Of a stretch of DNA of 64,000 nt, positions 43,334-54,268 are shown piece by piece. Both the position numbers and the translations under genes were made by a program. The stretch comes from Ceraceosorus guamensis (taxonomy: Eukaryota; Basidiomycota; Exobasidiomycetes; Ceraceosorales; Ceraceosoraceae), in the NCBI RefSeq assembly GCF_003144195.1, contig NW_020290053.1, positions 9,255-73,254 of the forward strand, read 5' to 3'. A model generated the notes under the pieces. The model had not been told where the DNA came from, searched no databases, and saw nothing but the letters and a program-made list of their open reading frames with translations. Numbering within the stretch: the first letter of the stretch is position 1; every line of letters begins with the position of its first letter.

Positions 43334-46300
43334 CTACTGCAATCCACTTTGAATGCGTGCAGTCGCATGTGTCGGCCTGCGTCTGTCCTCGTCCTCACTA
43401 TCAGGCGACCACTGTCTCATCCGCTTTCGGTCTCGAGGCAGGTCAGAGGCCGATGAATGGTCGAGGTCCGTTGCAGAATTTTGAGTGGTCTCTCCAGGAA
43501 AGCCAGGCTTGTATCGCCCACTGCCTCCGCTGACATTTGCGTTGCTTGGTGCCTGTGCTCGATTGTCTCCGTCATCAGCGTGTGCCGAGCGCGAAGTTTC
43601 AACTCTTTGCGCACTAGCTGTCGGCCTCGCAGCGAGGCTCGAGCGATGATTCCTGTAGGCCTCTCTTGGCCTGAACGCAAGCATTCGACTCGTCACTCTG
43701 GCCTGGTCGCGAGAACGCATTTCTTTCGTGCCAGAGTGCCTTCCAGCACTTGCAGAGCCCACCAAATTCATCCTTGAGCCCATAGTTGGCTGCATCCGAA
43801 GCGCTGAAGCCGTGGTAGAATGATCTCGAGGTGAGCTCCTGGCCTCATGGTGATTTGTGGCGAAGTGCTTGACATCGAGCTTGCGCGGATGAGATCCTGG
43901 CGAAGAGCTCGCCTTGAGACTGCCGACGTCCTTCGATGGCCCGTAGAAAACGTGGCCAGTATGAGGTTCCCGATACTTGTCGCCGGGCGCGAGGGTGAGC
44001 TTCACGCGTCCAAGATTCGTGCCGCGTTCGCTTACGGCATCAGCGGCAGTCTCTAGTCGCTTCTGACTGACCGGACCACACGTGTAGAAGCCACCCCTCA
44101 GCTGGCAAATTGAGGATTTGAGTGAGGCCAGTCGTTCCGACAGCGCCGCGCCAGCCGATGACTTACTTTCGCAACAGCCATGTCGGGACACTGCAGATCC
44201 CGCGCGTGATTCGCAGCTCCCTGAAGCAAGGACCTTTGCTTCTCTATGATTTGAGCAGCGTACTCGGAAGTTTTAGGCAATTCAAGGCTGACATCTGGTT
44301 TGCCGTTTGGACTCTTGTAATACGATGCGTGCGGCTCTGATCGTGACGTAGTGGAGACGCTGGCAGGCGCCAGTGCTCGCGGCGCCCGACCACCTTCCCA
44401 CAATTGGCCAGAACGGTGATCCACAAGCATCAAGCCTTTGCGAAGCTCGACTGGCATACCTATACGGTGCAGCTTTTTGTCCGGCTTTACACCATGCGGC
44501 ACAATTTCATACGCTTGCGGGAGGTCTTCTGGCAGCTTCAATTCTCTTCCGACCCCATCTTTCGGTATACCAAAGAAAGCCACGCGCTGACCGTGGTCGA
44601 ATTGTGTGGGCGCGAGCCTTTGCGTGACCTGAGGGAAGGCTTTGAGAGCCGTCAGGCTCATATCAATCCGTAATAAGGGAGGGATCACCGACATACTTCA
44701 AATTGTCGCATATTGCGTAAAGGACCGCCGTTCAACCGGTGCTCATGAGCCATTTGACCCAAAGTTTCTTGGATGAGTGGTCTCTGGGCATGATTCTTTC
44801 CCAGATTGGTACGCTTGCTTTCCGTGGTAAGCAAGATAAAGGGCAATTTTTCCTCAATGGCACGCTTTTCCCATGCTCGGTGATGCTCGCCGCCGTCATC
44901 CGTGCTGTTTGACCCGACCGACTCTGCTCTTCGATGCTGGGGGATCTGTTGCCCGCTTTGTTCTGCGCTGCGCGAAGCCATGGACCCTTCTGTGCTGCTG
45001 TACATATCGCGCGGCGGGTCCAGATGAGTCTGACCATGATATACGGTATTTGTTCGCGAGTGTGTCCAGCTTTGGCCGGCAGCTAGAGGGATGTTGAGGG
45101 ACCGATGACGTTCAGATTGTCCATCGCTGCCTTGCCCGTCCGAGAACATCTGCGGACGGCCCTTGAAGGCTACCTCATGATTGTAGAACGGTCTCCTGAG
45201 TAGACGAAGAGGTTTCGTCACCTTTCAAGTTGCGTGATGAAAACGATGAGCGAGCTACATCGCAAGTGAATACCCGATCCTGTTCGATCCATCCAACCAG
45301 CATTTTAGACACTTACATGTATGCTCGCAATGTCTGGATTTTGCTCCCTTTGGTATGCCTCCGCGCTTCTCTGTATAGCTTTGTAGGCATTCTGACGTTC
45401 CAGAGGCTGAGACCAATGCGGCAACACACCGTCTGCGAACGTCAAGTGCACTCCCCTCGCTGCAAGCCAAGACTTTCGAGGCACTGTGCCGAACGAGTGT
45501 GACGAAGCTTGAAGAGAGGTCTTTCGGTGGGCATCGCTCTCGCGGCTGGAGCTTGAAGATGCGACAGACGAGTGCATGCCAAAGGGATCCTCTGGCAGCT
45601 CTGGATGGGGCCCCAAAACACCACTTCCTGGGTGTATGCCTCGTCCGGGCTTACCATGCTCATCCAGTCTAAGCGAGCGGAAGTTGGTGGCCACCTGATC
45701 AACATGCAGCGAGCCAGATGACGCGGGCGACCACGGCTTTGCGCTCGGGCTAAGTTTCTTGAGAGGCGGAGGAGTTCCGATATGATGTGTCGCTGAAGTC
45801 TCTCGTCCAGCATCCTGCGCACCGGTCTCTGGGCTCTTGAGCTGGACATACTTGGGGTCTGGTGGGGGTAGCGCACGATGGTGCGGCTGTTTAACCCCAT
45901 CAGCCGCAGAACCTGCAAGACCGGGATGCGACAAACCGAGTCCTTCGCCTGTAAGATGCTGTTCGGGTCGAGCTTGGAACAATTTCTGTTGACGCGCTTT
46001 GCGGTCGAATTTTCTGAGCGTACCCTTTGCGTCTTCGGCATGAGGAGTATCGCCATATCGGGCAACCCATTGGCCCGTCTTCAATGAGTGAGGGGCAGGA
46101 CCTGATACGCCCTCGATACTTTGACCGTTGTGTGGAGTCAGGTCGAAAAAGGTGCGCTTGCGAGAGTGATACACGATGGGCGATTGGTGGTCTGCATAGT
46201 CCGCAGGTCCTCGAATTTTAGAGTCAAAGCCGTGGGTTAGGGTAAGAGCGTGCCGGCTTCTCTTTTGTCGGGCATCGGCTCCAGCAGCTAAGCCCATCAG

Positions 46301-49300
46301 TGTATTTCCAAAGTCGTCCTGATGTAGCGTATTGGGAGACATCAGGATGGCCATGCGATAATCGGTGGTTCCGTCTCGACGCAGACGTCCCGTAGGCAGC
46401 GGCCGATTGTGCTCATCGAAACCGTATCCGTGTACCACGCCAGTGTCAATGACCGTGTTGCCACCATGCACAGCGTAAGGTTCCGCGACTTTCTGAATCG
46501 GTCCTTCAGGCTAGGTGCAAAAAGGCAGATCCGTCGACTGTTGAGCGTCTAGCCGCGCTCACGCACAGCAGCCGTCGCAAGCGCACCTTGAATCGCTTCA
46601 GGTCCCGACACACGTGTTTTTGGCAGTAGTTGACACTCTTCTGAATGGTACTCTGAGTCAAAGGCTCATATTTCGTCGACTTGCTCCACTCGATGGTCGT
46701 CATCGGGGTTCCACGGCGCTGAAGCCTGTGCTTCCAAGTGGTACGCGGAGGCAGAACGGTCTTCCTCATCAGATTATACGAAGGCGCGATGGGTCCTTCC
46801 TTGGCAAAGACGAGCTTTCGAGCTGGCTGGATCGGAAAACAAATACGAGACCGTGAAGCGTGTCAGAACACAGCGCTAGACATCACGACCAACCGTCTCA
46901 CCTTTAGGGTGCGCTCCAGCAAGCATTCGCTGCTCGTGCAGATGCCTCCATGAAATACTCTTTTCGCGAGAGTCGCAGGAGAAGCAAATTCCGTGCGCTT
47001 GTTTGTCTTGGCGTTGGGCGGGGCGTTGGCGATGGGCGAGTAGGGCACCGGGTTGAATTTGGGACTGTGTGGTTCCTGCGGAGCTGACAACGACAAGCGT
47101 CTGAATCCTTGTCCAGCATGTTCGAGGTCGCTGCCATACAATGCCCGTAGTGGATGATATGCCGGAGCATTGGCTGCGCGCAGCAATCTCTGGTTGAGCG
47201 GCTTTTCAGCGGTATCGAGACTCTCGTGAGTCGTGATCGAGGTGCCTTGCTGCTCAGCTCTCTGCGCAGCGTCTTTACGAGCTTTCTTTGCGGCCCTTGC
47301 CCGCATCGCCGCTGCGAGATCTTCCGCACTCAGATCGGTGACATGTGGCGTCAGTGAAATCGTCGGCATCGGCTTGCCCCTTCGAAGCTTGTGGTTCTGA
47401 TACTCGTAGAATCGCGCTGGACCTTTCACCGTTCCTTCTATCCCAGGAGTCAGCTCGATAGCATCCCGATCGCGAGCCTCCCTGTTCCAAGCGTGCATAT
47501 GCTTCGAAATTTTGCGCAAGAGCTCTTGTTCAGAGAAAGCCTGAGCGGACTCAGTCTCTACCCGTCGGGGTTGTTTCGGCATGCTTCGGTCAGGTCTTCT
47601 GCCCACCAGGTGCAACTCTGACCAGTCGTTGGAAGGCAGTCGATGTCGCATCTCATGATCCTCTGGCGCACCCTCGAATTTCTCGTTGCCGTATTGAAAC
47701 TTCTGACCAGGTGCAAGCTGTAGGCGGAAATTGTGTTTGTGGACTGGATCTGCATCCTTCTCGCTCGGCATCAGCCGTCGCCCTTTGGTACCTATGGCTT
47801 TTACACGAAAGAAGCCGCTCTTCTTCGTGCCCCCCGTTTCGTCATTCCAATGATACTGTTTCGAGGTGGCGAAAGCGTCCAATGACTGCTTGCACAGGTG
47901 TTCGCATCAGCAGCGACTCGAGGCAGCCTGTGGCGATCGAGTACTCACCCCAAAGTGGTGCGCGCCAGGACACTTGCCACTTTTGCAAGCGTAATCCACA
48001 GCTTGATCCAGCGCGTGCTTGTAGAGCAACGGCCTCTTGGTGTCATGCTTGACAAACGGTGTAATCTCGTTGGGGCGCCGGGCTCTGGAAGATGCAGAGG
48101 TAGAAGCACGTTCCTCGGCCGCGTCATGCGACAATGCAGGAGACCTTGGGGCACGGTGGACCGTCGCGTCTAGCACTTCCAAGGGTTGTTCGACCTTGGC
48201 CGGAACGCAATTCGCGCCAGCAAGACCCCGACGAGAAAGGGACGCGCCGCCACCTTTGCCCATGCTTGAGTTGCGGGCTCCATCCTCCGGCATCCGCATC
48301 AAAGTTCCTTGCTGTCTATCGATATCGTAAGTTTGCAGCACAGCAGCCCCGTGCGAAGTCGGCGTAGAGTTCTTGAGATGATCAGGGTGCACCTGTGGCT
48401 GACGCTGCACATCGTACCTTGGGAGATTCCGCAGGACCTCTTCGTGTGAGACTGGGACAAAGAGTTGATGCTTTGGTTCACCTGGCAACGTACGAGGGCG
48501 CATGTTCAACAGCTGCTCTTTGGAAAGCTCTCGCCATTCGCCCGTGGGCAGGTACACTGCGGTCTTGTAATGCGTTTTGCGGCTCGGAGCGGTGTCTGCC
48601 TTGCTGTCAGCATGGAGCAGGTCCTCCGCAGAAGTCCAAGTCGAGGGGCGGACATCACCAGGCTTGGAGGCGACAGATGCGCTGCGAGCGCCTGCGAGCC
48701 CATTTGATAGTTCAGCACCATCAGCCACCCCATGATTTTGCAAAGAGCTCCAGCCATTATGACGGGGTCCCCTTCTGATTGAAGGCAAAAGCTTCGATTT
48801 GGCAAGCAGAACTTCGTGCTCGATTCGTCTGGGCTCCCCGCGCTCATGGTTTGGTGGACTTGTCCGCAGCGGATGACCCTCGGGCGGGCCTTTGTAGATC
48901 TTTCCCGCCATTGTCCGATACGTCCGACCAGGGGCGAGCTGAACGCGCCAATTGTGCGGAAAGTTCACATCAGCGTGCTCTCGAGGAGGCATGATCACTT
49001 TGGTGTCACTGTCCATCAGAACAGCTCGAACAAAAGCGCTTTGCTGCACCTTGCCGTGCTGGTCTTTCCAGCGGTAGTGTGGTGATGTAACGTAAGTTCC
49101 ACGGGGCTGTCGGAAGAAGAAGCACGTCCACGTCATGACTCAGCGCAGCTGCCCTCGCGAGACATTCTTTCGAGCGACCACTCACTCTGACTTTGGCAAC
49201 ATTCGGGCAGGCTGTTGCGCGGCAGTGACTAACTGCCTCCCTCAAATGAGGCCCATCCTGTTGCCAGTAGTGTCGATATCTGCCTATCCACGGTTCCCGA

Positions 49301-49521
49301 GTGTCCGGCTCCTTGCCCAGAGGTAATGGGTGTGGGTAAGTAACACCATTGGGATGCGCTAGCAGCCTATTGAGCGTTGCTTCGTAGTTTGCCACCTCTC
49401 GTTTGTACACGCTATTTCCCTGCACACCGTCTGAGAGAGTTACGAGTAGGATGAAGAAATGCAAAAGCAAAGTCGGAAGGAGCGGTGTGGAACGTCGTGC
49501 ATGAAAAAGCATTGCCTTCAT
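43334..49521 (-). CDS. Giant modular secreted protein, eight phase-0 exons
   Basis: 1,888 aa from exons 49521-49186, 49106-47949, 47885-46902, 46826-46587, 46510-45317, 45221-44697, 44628-44167, 44101-43334. All seven introns are 63-95 bp and in phase 0. The start (MKAMLFHARRSTPLL, then LLHFFILLVTLSDGVQG) gives a signal peptide; a second ATG lies three codons on. Exons tend to begin with a beta-rich segment carrying L-x-L-A-P-G-x-x-Y/F followed by Y/F-x-G-P: VQLAPGRTY (residue ~167), LQLAPGQKF (~553), LTLAPGDKY (last exon), IPLAAGQSW (exon 6). They end with a helix bearing A-V-x-x-C-x(5-6)-C: REAVSHCRATACP, DQAVDYACKSGKCP, KSVNYCQKHVC. Two inner copies share KGPARFYEYQ / RGPADYADHQ then LTPH. 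Linkers are disordered and charged. No known domain was recognised; an extracellular structural or effector role is inference. Confidence 0.68.
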
Positions 49522-50487
49522 TCGCTTCTTGGTGGACGAGATTGCGCAGCCTCGAAAGGTGTCAGGAGGCGAGAATGAGGCCGTAATGCATTGACGAAAA
49601 TCGCTCTCTGTGTTCAGGCCAGCTGACACGGCAGCAGCGCGCTTCATGCGGCGAGGTAGAGAGAAGAGGAAAAGCTCAATCTCGAGAAAGTCGATGCCCA
49701 CAAGGGGAAAAAAAAGCCGGGTGTGGAAGAACAGACCAAAGATGGGAACAGGGTGCGGGTGGTCCATTCGCATTGACGCGGACTGCTTTTCAACAAGACC
49801 CCCCTGATTGTGGCGAACGCGGATTCTTTTTGCATGGAAGAGGCGACCAACACACGGGCATTTGTGCCGCATACAACGCCGGCCACATTTGGCCACCCAC
49901 GCGGGCAGCGAGTGGCGAGGGTTCAGCGCGATCCGTAGCCAGCCCAGGCTAGCGGTCTTTGTGCCTGCCCACCGTGCACATCGAAACTCCGCGTGGCGTG
50001 CGCCCAGCTTCGCCACCCTATTCCCCCTTTCTTTCCCCTGAGGCAAAATCCTCATTCTGTCTCGTCTGGTAGCGCGGGATGAGTCATCGGAATGTGGGTA
50101 AGGGAAAGAGTATAATTGATCGTGTTGACCCCGTTCGCCCGTCCGCCCGTTCGTCATTTGTCGCTCCTGTTTCCCCATTCGTCTGTTGCCCTTGGTTCTT
50201 TTGCCGTTCGCCACCAGTAGCAATGCGCTAGATGGACGTTGCAGCGAAGACTCGATCAGATTGGTCGCTCGGAGCGACAGGCTGTGCCACTCGAGATGGG
50301 CACCGCTCGCGCCAAAGCCCCGTCAGAGCTATGGGTGCTGTGTCGGAGGTGCGATGTTGAAGTGGCTCCGCTGACTCGGGCTGCAATTTGCGTGCTGCTT
50401 CGGCATGCTCGTACCAGCAGAGAGAGATGGGCGCGTGACCCGCACTCAACCCTTCGGATCGGGCGCTCATGCTGCAGTGCTCCATCC
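49522..50487. promoter_or_regulatory. Upstream region of the giant gene
   Basis: The minus-strand frame of the first exon stays open for about 230 codons further upstream, but that part is Arg/His-rich and not protein-like, so the start at 49521 is preferred. A GTATAATTG at about 50110 is the only TATA-like word and is far away. No other gene supported. Confidence 0.4.
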
Positions 50488-52023
50488 TCAGACGAAATTA
50501 GCGAGAATGATGAGCCTCACCACTTCCTGAGCGATGAGGTCCGCTTCGAAAAAGTCGATGGCAAAGATACAAGCCAATCCCCTTTTCGCTGCTGCCGCGA
50601 AAGTCTTGCCCTCACTCGTTGGTGGCGGCGGCGGCGGGCCGGATTGCGCGTCGAGATGCTGCTGGAGCAGAAAGAGGAGCCTCTGGTTCATGCCTTGCAC
50701 CCTCAAGCAGGGAGGATTGGATATGCCTCGCGCGACGATGGGGGGAAGAGCCAAAGGGAAAGAGCTGCCGTTGCAAAAGTTGAGAGCGAGGGAAGGGGCA
50801 TCTGCTCGTTTCTTGTCCAGCAGCGTGCCGATCAGCTCCACCTTGCGCAGCGCAGTCGAGCTGGACATGATGCCGGACATTTTGTACGCATCTTGGATGT
50901 GCACCGATTGCGCTGGGTTGGTCAAGTGGAAGGAGAAGCTGCGTGCAGGGTGGGAAAGGTGGGCGCGTCGATGAATGACGAGGCTCGTGCACGCACGCAC
51001 ACAAAGCCCATAGCCCACATGAGTGATGGCCACCGCCCTTGCCCTCGCCCTCGCCCTCGCCATCACCATCACACCCCCCCACTCACACGTCATCTAGCCC
51101 ATCTGGCCATCTCCTCGCATTGATGCCCCATCTGCCCAGTCTATCCTGCCTGCCCTCCTGCCTACCGAACCTGGAGAATAACACCATCCGACCCCTGACA
51201 TCCTTCAATCGGGGTATCTCATCCTTCAAGTACCACCACGCCTCGTTCGGATCGATGTACGCCTCGTACAAAAAGTCGACCCACTCGTCCGGCGTAACCT
51301 TCATCCCCCCTTCAGGCTTTAGCGAGAGAACTACAGTCTCTGCCGTCCAAGATGGCCCCGCGGGGAGGGGATGGGCAAGGGTGAGGGCATGAGTGTGCGT
51401 GGAGAATTGACGTGATTGTAGGGTCGCAGTCGCGGCTGCTCACCTCCTTTGCCCACTGCGCTCAACCATTGGCTGACATCCATCAGCACCCTTCCAAAGT
51501 CCATCTTTTGATCCGTGATGCCATGAAAAGCCCACATTCTCCAATCTTTTCTCTGCTCATCCAACGGGCTCTTCACCTTCAAAGCCGCCCTCCCGCTCTC
51601 GCTCTCGCTCTCGCTCTTCTCCGCACGTGCGCCCACAGTCGCGCCGCATTGCGACTGCTGCGCATGCGCCGAGTCGAGTGCGGATGCGGATGCGGATGCG
51701 GAGTGGAAGCGCTTGATGCCGATCCGAATGTCGAAGAAGCGCACGCCTCCGTTCAATTGTTGCAGCACGCTGCGCGTCTGACATTGCGAGACGGGCCAGC
51801 CGGATCGGGCCAGCGTCTCGTGCGTGCCTGGAAGCGCCAAGTCGGATAGGGAGATGTGGTTGGGCAAACGAGAGAGGAAAGAGGAGGCTTGGATGGGGAG
51901 TGCGCTTGAGCACGCGCTGCTCTTCTTCTTCTCGTCTGCGCTCGCGCTCGTGCTCGTGCTCCTACTCGCACTTGACTGCGACTGCTCCGTCGGCAAGGCT
52001 TCGGTCCAGCGCAGACAAGGCAT
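50488..52023 (-). CDS. PI-PLC X-like phosphodiesterase
   Basis: 427 aa from exons 52023-51444, 51339-51087 and 50938-50488; introns in phases 1 and 2. The family (TIM-barrel phosphatidylinositol-specific phospholipase C, bacterial type) is shown by LSDLALPGTHETLARSGW (residues 59-76), GGVRFFDIRIG (92-102), WAFHGITDQKMDFG (164-177), ETVVLSLKPEGGM, WPDGLDD and SVHIQDAYKM. His68 and His167 match the two catalytic histidines of bacterial PI-PLC, which cut the inositol phosphate bond by acid-base catalysis. A Ser/Ala/Glu-rich insert of about 55 residues (105-160) separates them. The C-terminal domain has a Pro6 run and ends with a hydrophobic FAIDFFEADLIAQEVVRLII. No signal peptide or EF/C2 domain was seen, so a cytosolic or lipid-linked role is likely. 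Substrate is not established. Confidence 0.8.
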
Positions 52024-52373
52024 TGCTCCTTGCGCGTGGAGAGGGAATTGCTTGAAAATGTGAAGGGTCTGCTCCGTCTTTGTCGAATGCGTGGAGTATT
52101 GGAGGGTGAGATGGGAGCAGGTGAAGGATGCACGGATCGGAGGAAGGCAGTGAGGCATCAAGGGATGAGGGGAGGGGGAAGGGATGCAATTGCGAGTGAG
52201 GGGCAAGTCAAGTGTAGCCCCGTCTGTCACTCAGACTGTTCAAGCAAAGTCACAGTCATCAGCGGTGAGTCCCGCAACCACCGCACTCACGCACTTTTCG
52301 CCAAGGCAAGCAGGAACATAAGCTGCGCTGCGCTGCGCTTTCTCCGCGCGCCGCCTCCGTCAGCTCACGGAAC

Positions 52374-52407
52374 GTGCGTGCGTGCGTGCGTGCGTGCGCG
52401 CGCGTGC
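52374..52407. repeat. (GTGC)n microsatellite
   Basis: About seven GTGC units running into alternating CG. Confidence 0.85.
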
Positions 52408-53662
52408 AAGCCGTTGAGCATGCATGCATGCCAGCTATACAGAATAGACGGGTGACTTGATTGTATACAGTAGTACGGTACAAATTGGAGGAGCTACTCT
52501 GGATTCGACCGCGTGCACCGTTCGCCCAGTCGGCGAATTCAAGATCGCGATCACGAATCTTGAATCTGATGTATCACAGCTCAAGACCAACAACGATCTT
52601 GCATTCATTCAAATTGAACCTCGACTCAAAATCTTTTGACTTGCACCACGAAAAATCGATTCGGCATTCACTATCAAGAATCGTGAATGAAGGTTCCGAT
52701 TTCAGCAACTCGACACACCATTCAAGAGTCACGATTCAATTTGATTCTCCGATTCGATCCCTGCACTCAAGACTAATCAAATCGAGAATTTGAATCCTGA
52801 CTCGATCACGTGCAGCATGCAGCTGTGGGCTCATGCGCTCCTTCTCACAACAAATCTTGAATCACCAATCAAAATCCTGAATCGTGTGTATTCAGATTGT
52901 GAATCGTGAATCGTCTTTTTGACGCTGACGTCATGCGCTGCTGCTACTGCTCAAAACTCGTGCATTTCTCCGATTTCGCAGCTCTTCGCGAGCTAAGCTT
53001 TGGGACTTTTTGTTGTTCGGCGAGCGGCCCTGGACATGGATGTGCTGGACGTCGACATCGACATCGCCATGGCCATCGCTATCGCTGTGCGCAGCCAAGC
53101 GTCACCAGAGTCGAGAGTCACGAGTTCAGCAGATGTAGACCAACCTTGAAGTCGCTCGCTCGGAGCAAAGCCACACGTGTGTTATCGGGGAAATCACACG
53201 CATACGTCATAAAGTTTGAGACTCGAGCCGGCCCTCATCGTGAATCGTGAATCGCGAATTTGAATGCAATTGACACATTCAAGATTCACATTCCCTCAAG
53301 CACAATGGAATGTCCAACATCATATCACAATCACAGGGACGCCAGTGTGGGCTTGGCCGAGTGCGGGACGCAACCAGCATCGTGACAGCACGTATAGTCA
53401 ACATCAGGAACGCGAGGCGCGGCGCTATAGCTTGCAAGACGAGTTCCCGATGAGTCACTTGTATGACCCTCGAGTCCTGTTGCGTGGTCACTCGCTCCAT
53501 CGTGAATGTTATCCGAATCAAGAATCAAGAATCAAGAATGCAGGTCCGAAACTTGATCAAAGAAGGTGCGAATATATAGCGTGCGTGCGTGCATGCATGC
53601 AGGGCGAGCAATTAAGGGTCTAGCCAACGCGTGACAAGTCGTGAGTCGCGCGACATCTTGCG

Positions 53663-53686
53663 CTTGCTTGCTTGCTTGCTTGCTTG
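53663..53686. repeat. (CTTG)n microsatellite
   Basis: Six CTTG units. Confidence 0.9.
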
Positions 53687-54120
53687 GATATGCATTTCCA
53701 GCTCCGACAGCCGTGAGTACAGACCCGACTGCGGGGCTTCAATTCTCGTCCAATTACCAAAGCAAAAGCAAAAAGACCCCCCCTCCTCTAGCTCATTTTG
53801 CCCCAACTCCAAGCCGTCTGCTCATTCAGTCAGTCGTGCTATGTGGCTTGTGATCCAGATTGGGCCCGCGCAGGTCCGCTACAGGCAGGCAGGTGAAGTG
53901 GGGGCGATCGAGCATCGATGCCGTGTACCGGTACAGGCCCTGCCCAGGCTCGCACGCATCACGCATCACGCATCACGAATCGTGAAGCGTGGATGGAGGT
54001 GCGGAGGTCGAAGCTGTGGCTATGCATACGTCATTGATGCGATTGTTGGCTGCGTGCTGGTCTCTCGAGTCAGTCAGTCCAAAGAAGGCTGGCGCATCTC
54101 ACTCGGCGAAGGCGTGAAAG

Positions 54121-54128
54121 TATATAAG
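54121..54128 (+). promoter_or_regulatory. TATA box of the aquaporin gene
   Basis: TATATAAG 148 bp upstream of the ATG at 54269. Confidence 0.6.
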
Positions 54129-54268
54129 TGCGACATTCACCTCTCCTGCATGGCCCGCTCGCCCACCTCTGGCGCGTCAAGCTTCTCCATACATTCCCAC
54201 GCCCTTAGCGGCACTCACCTTGCTTTACAGCGCTTGCGTCAACACAATCCCCTTGCTAGGCAGGCAGG

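Larger units (their letters stand above)
52024..54120. other. Intergenic region rich in AATCNNGAATC words and microsatellites
   Basis: No gene supported. From about 52530 to 53540 the DNA repeats AATCTTGAATC, AATCGTGAATC and AATCAAGAATC in many diverged, often adjacent copies (for example 52895-52913 and 53518-53538). ATCACGCATCACGC repeats follow at 53955-53985. Confidence 0.5.

Noticed and set aside
50239-51123. Plus-strand frame of 294 codons
   Set aside because: Antisense to the PI-PLC-like gene, which has clear catalytic motifs and consistent introns.
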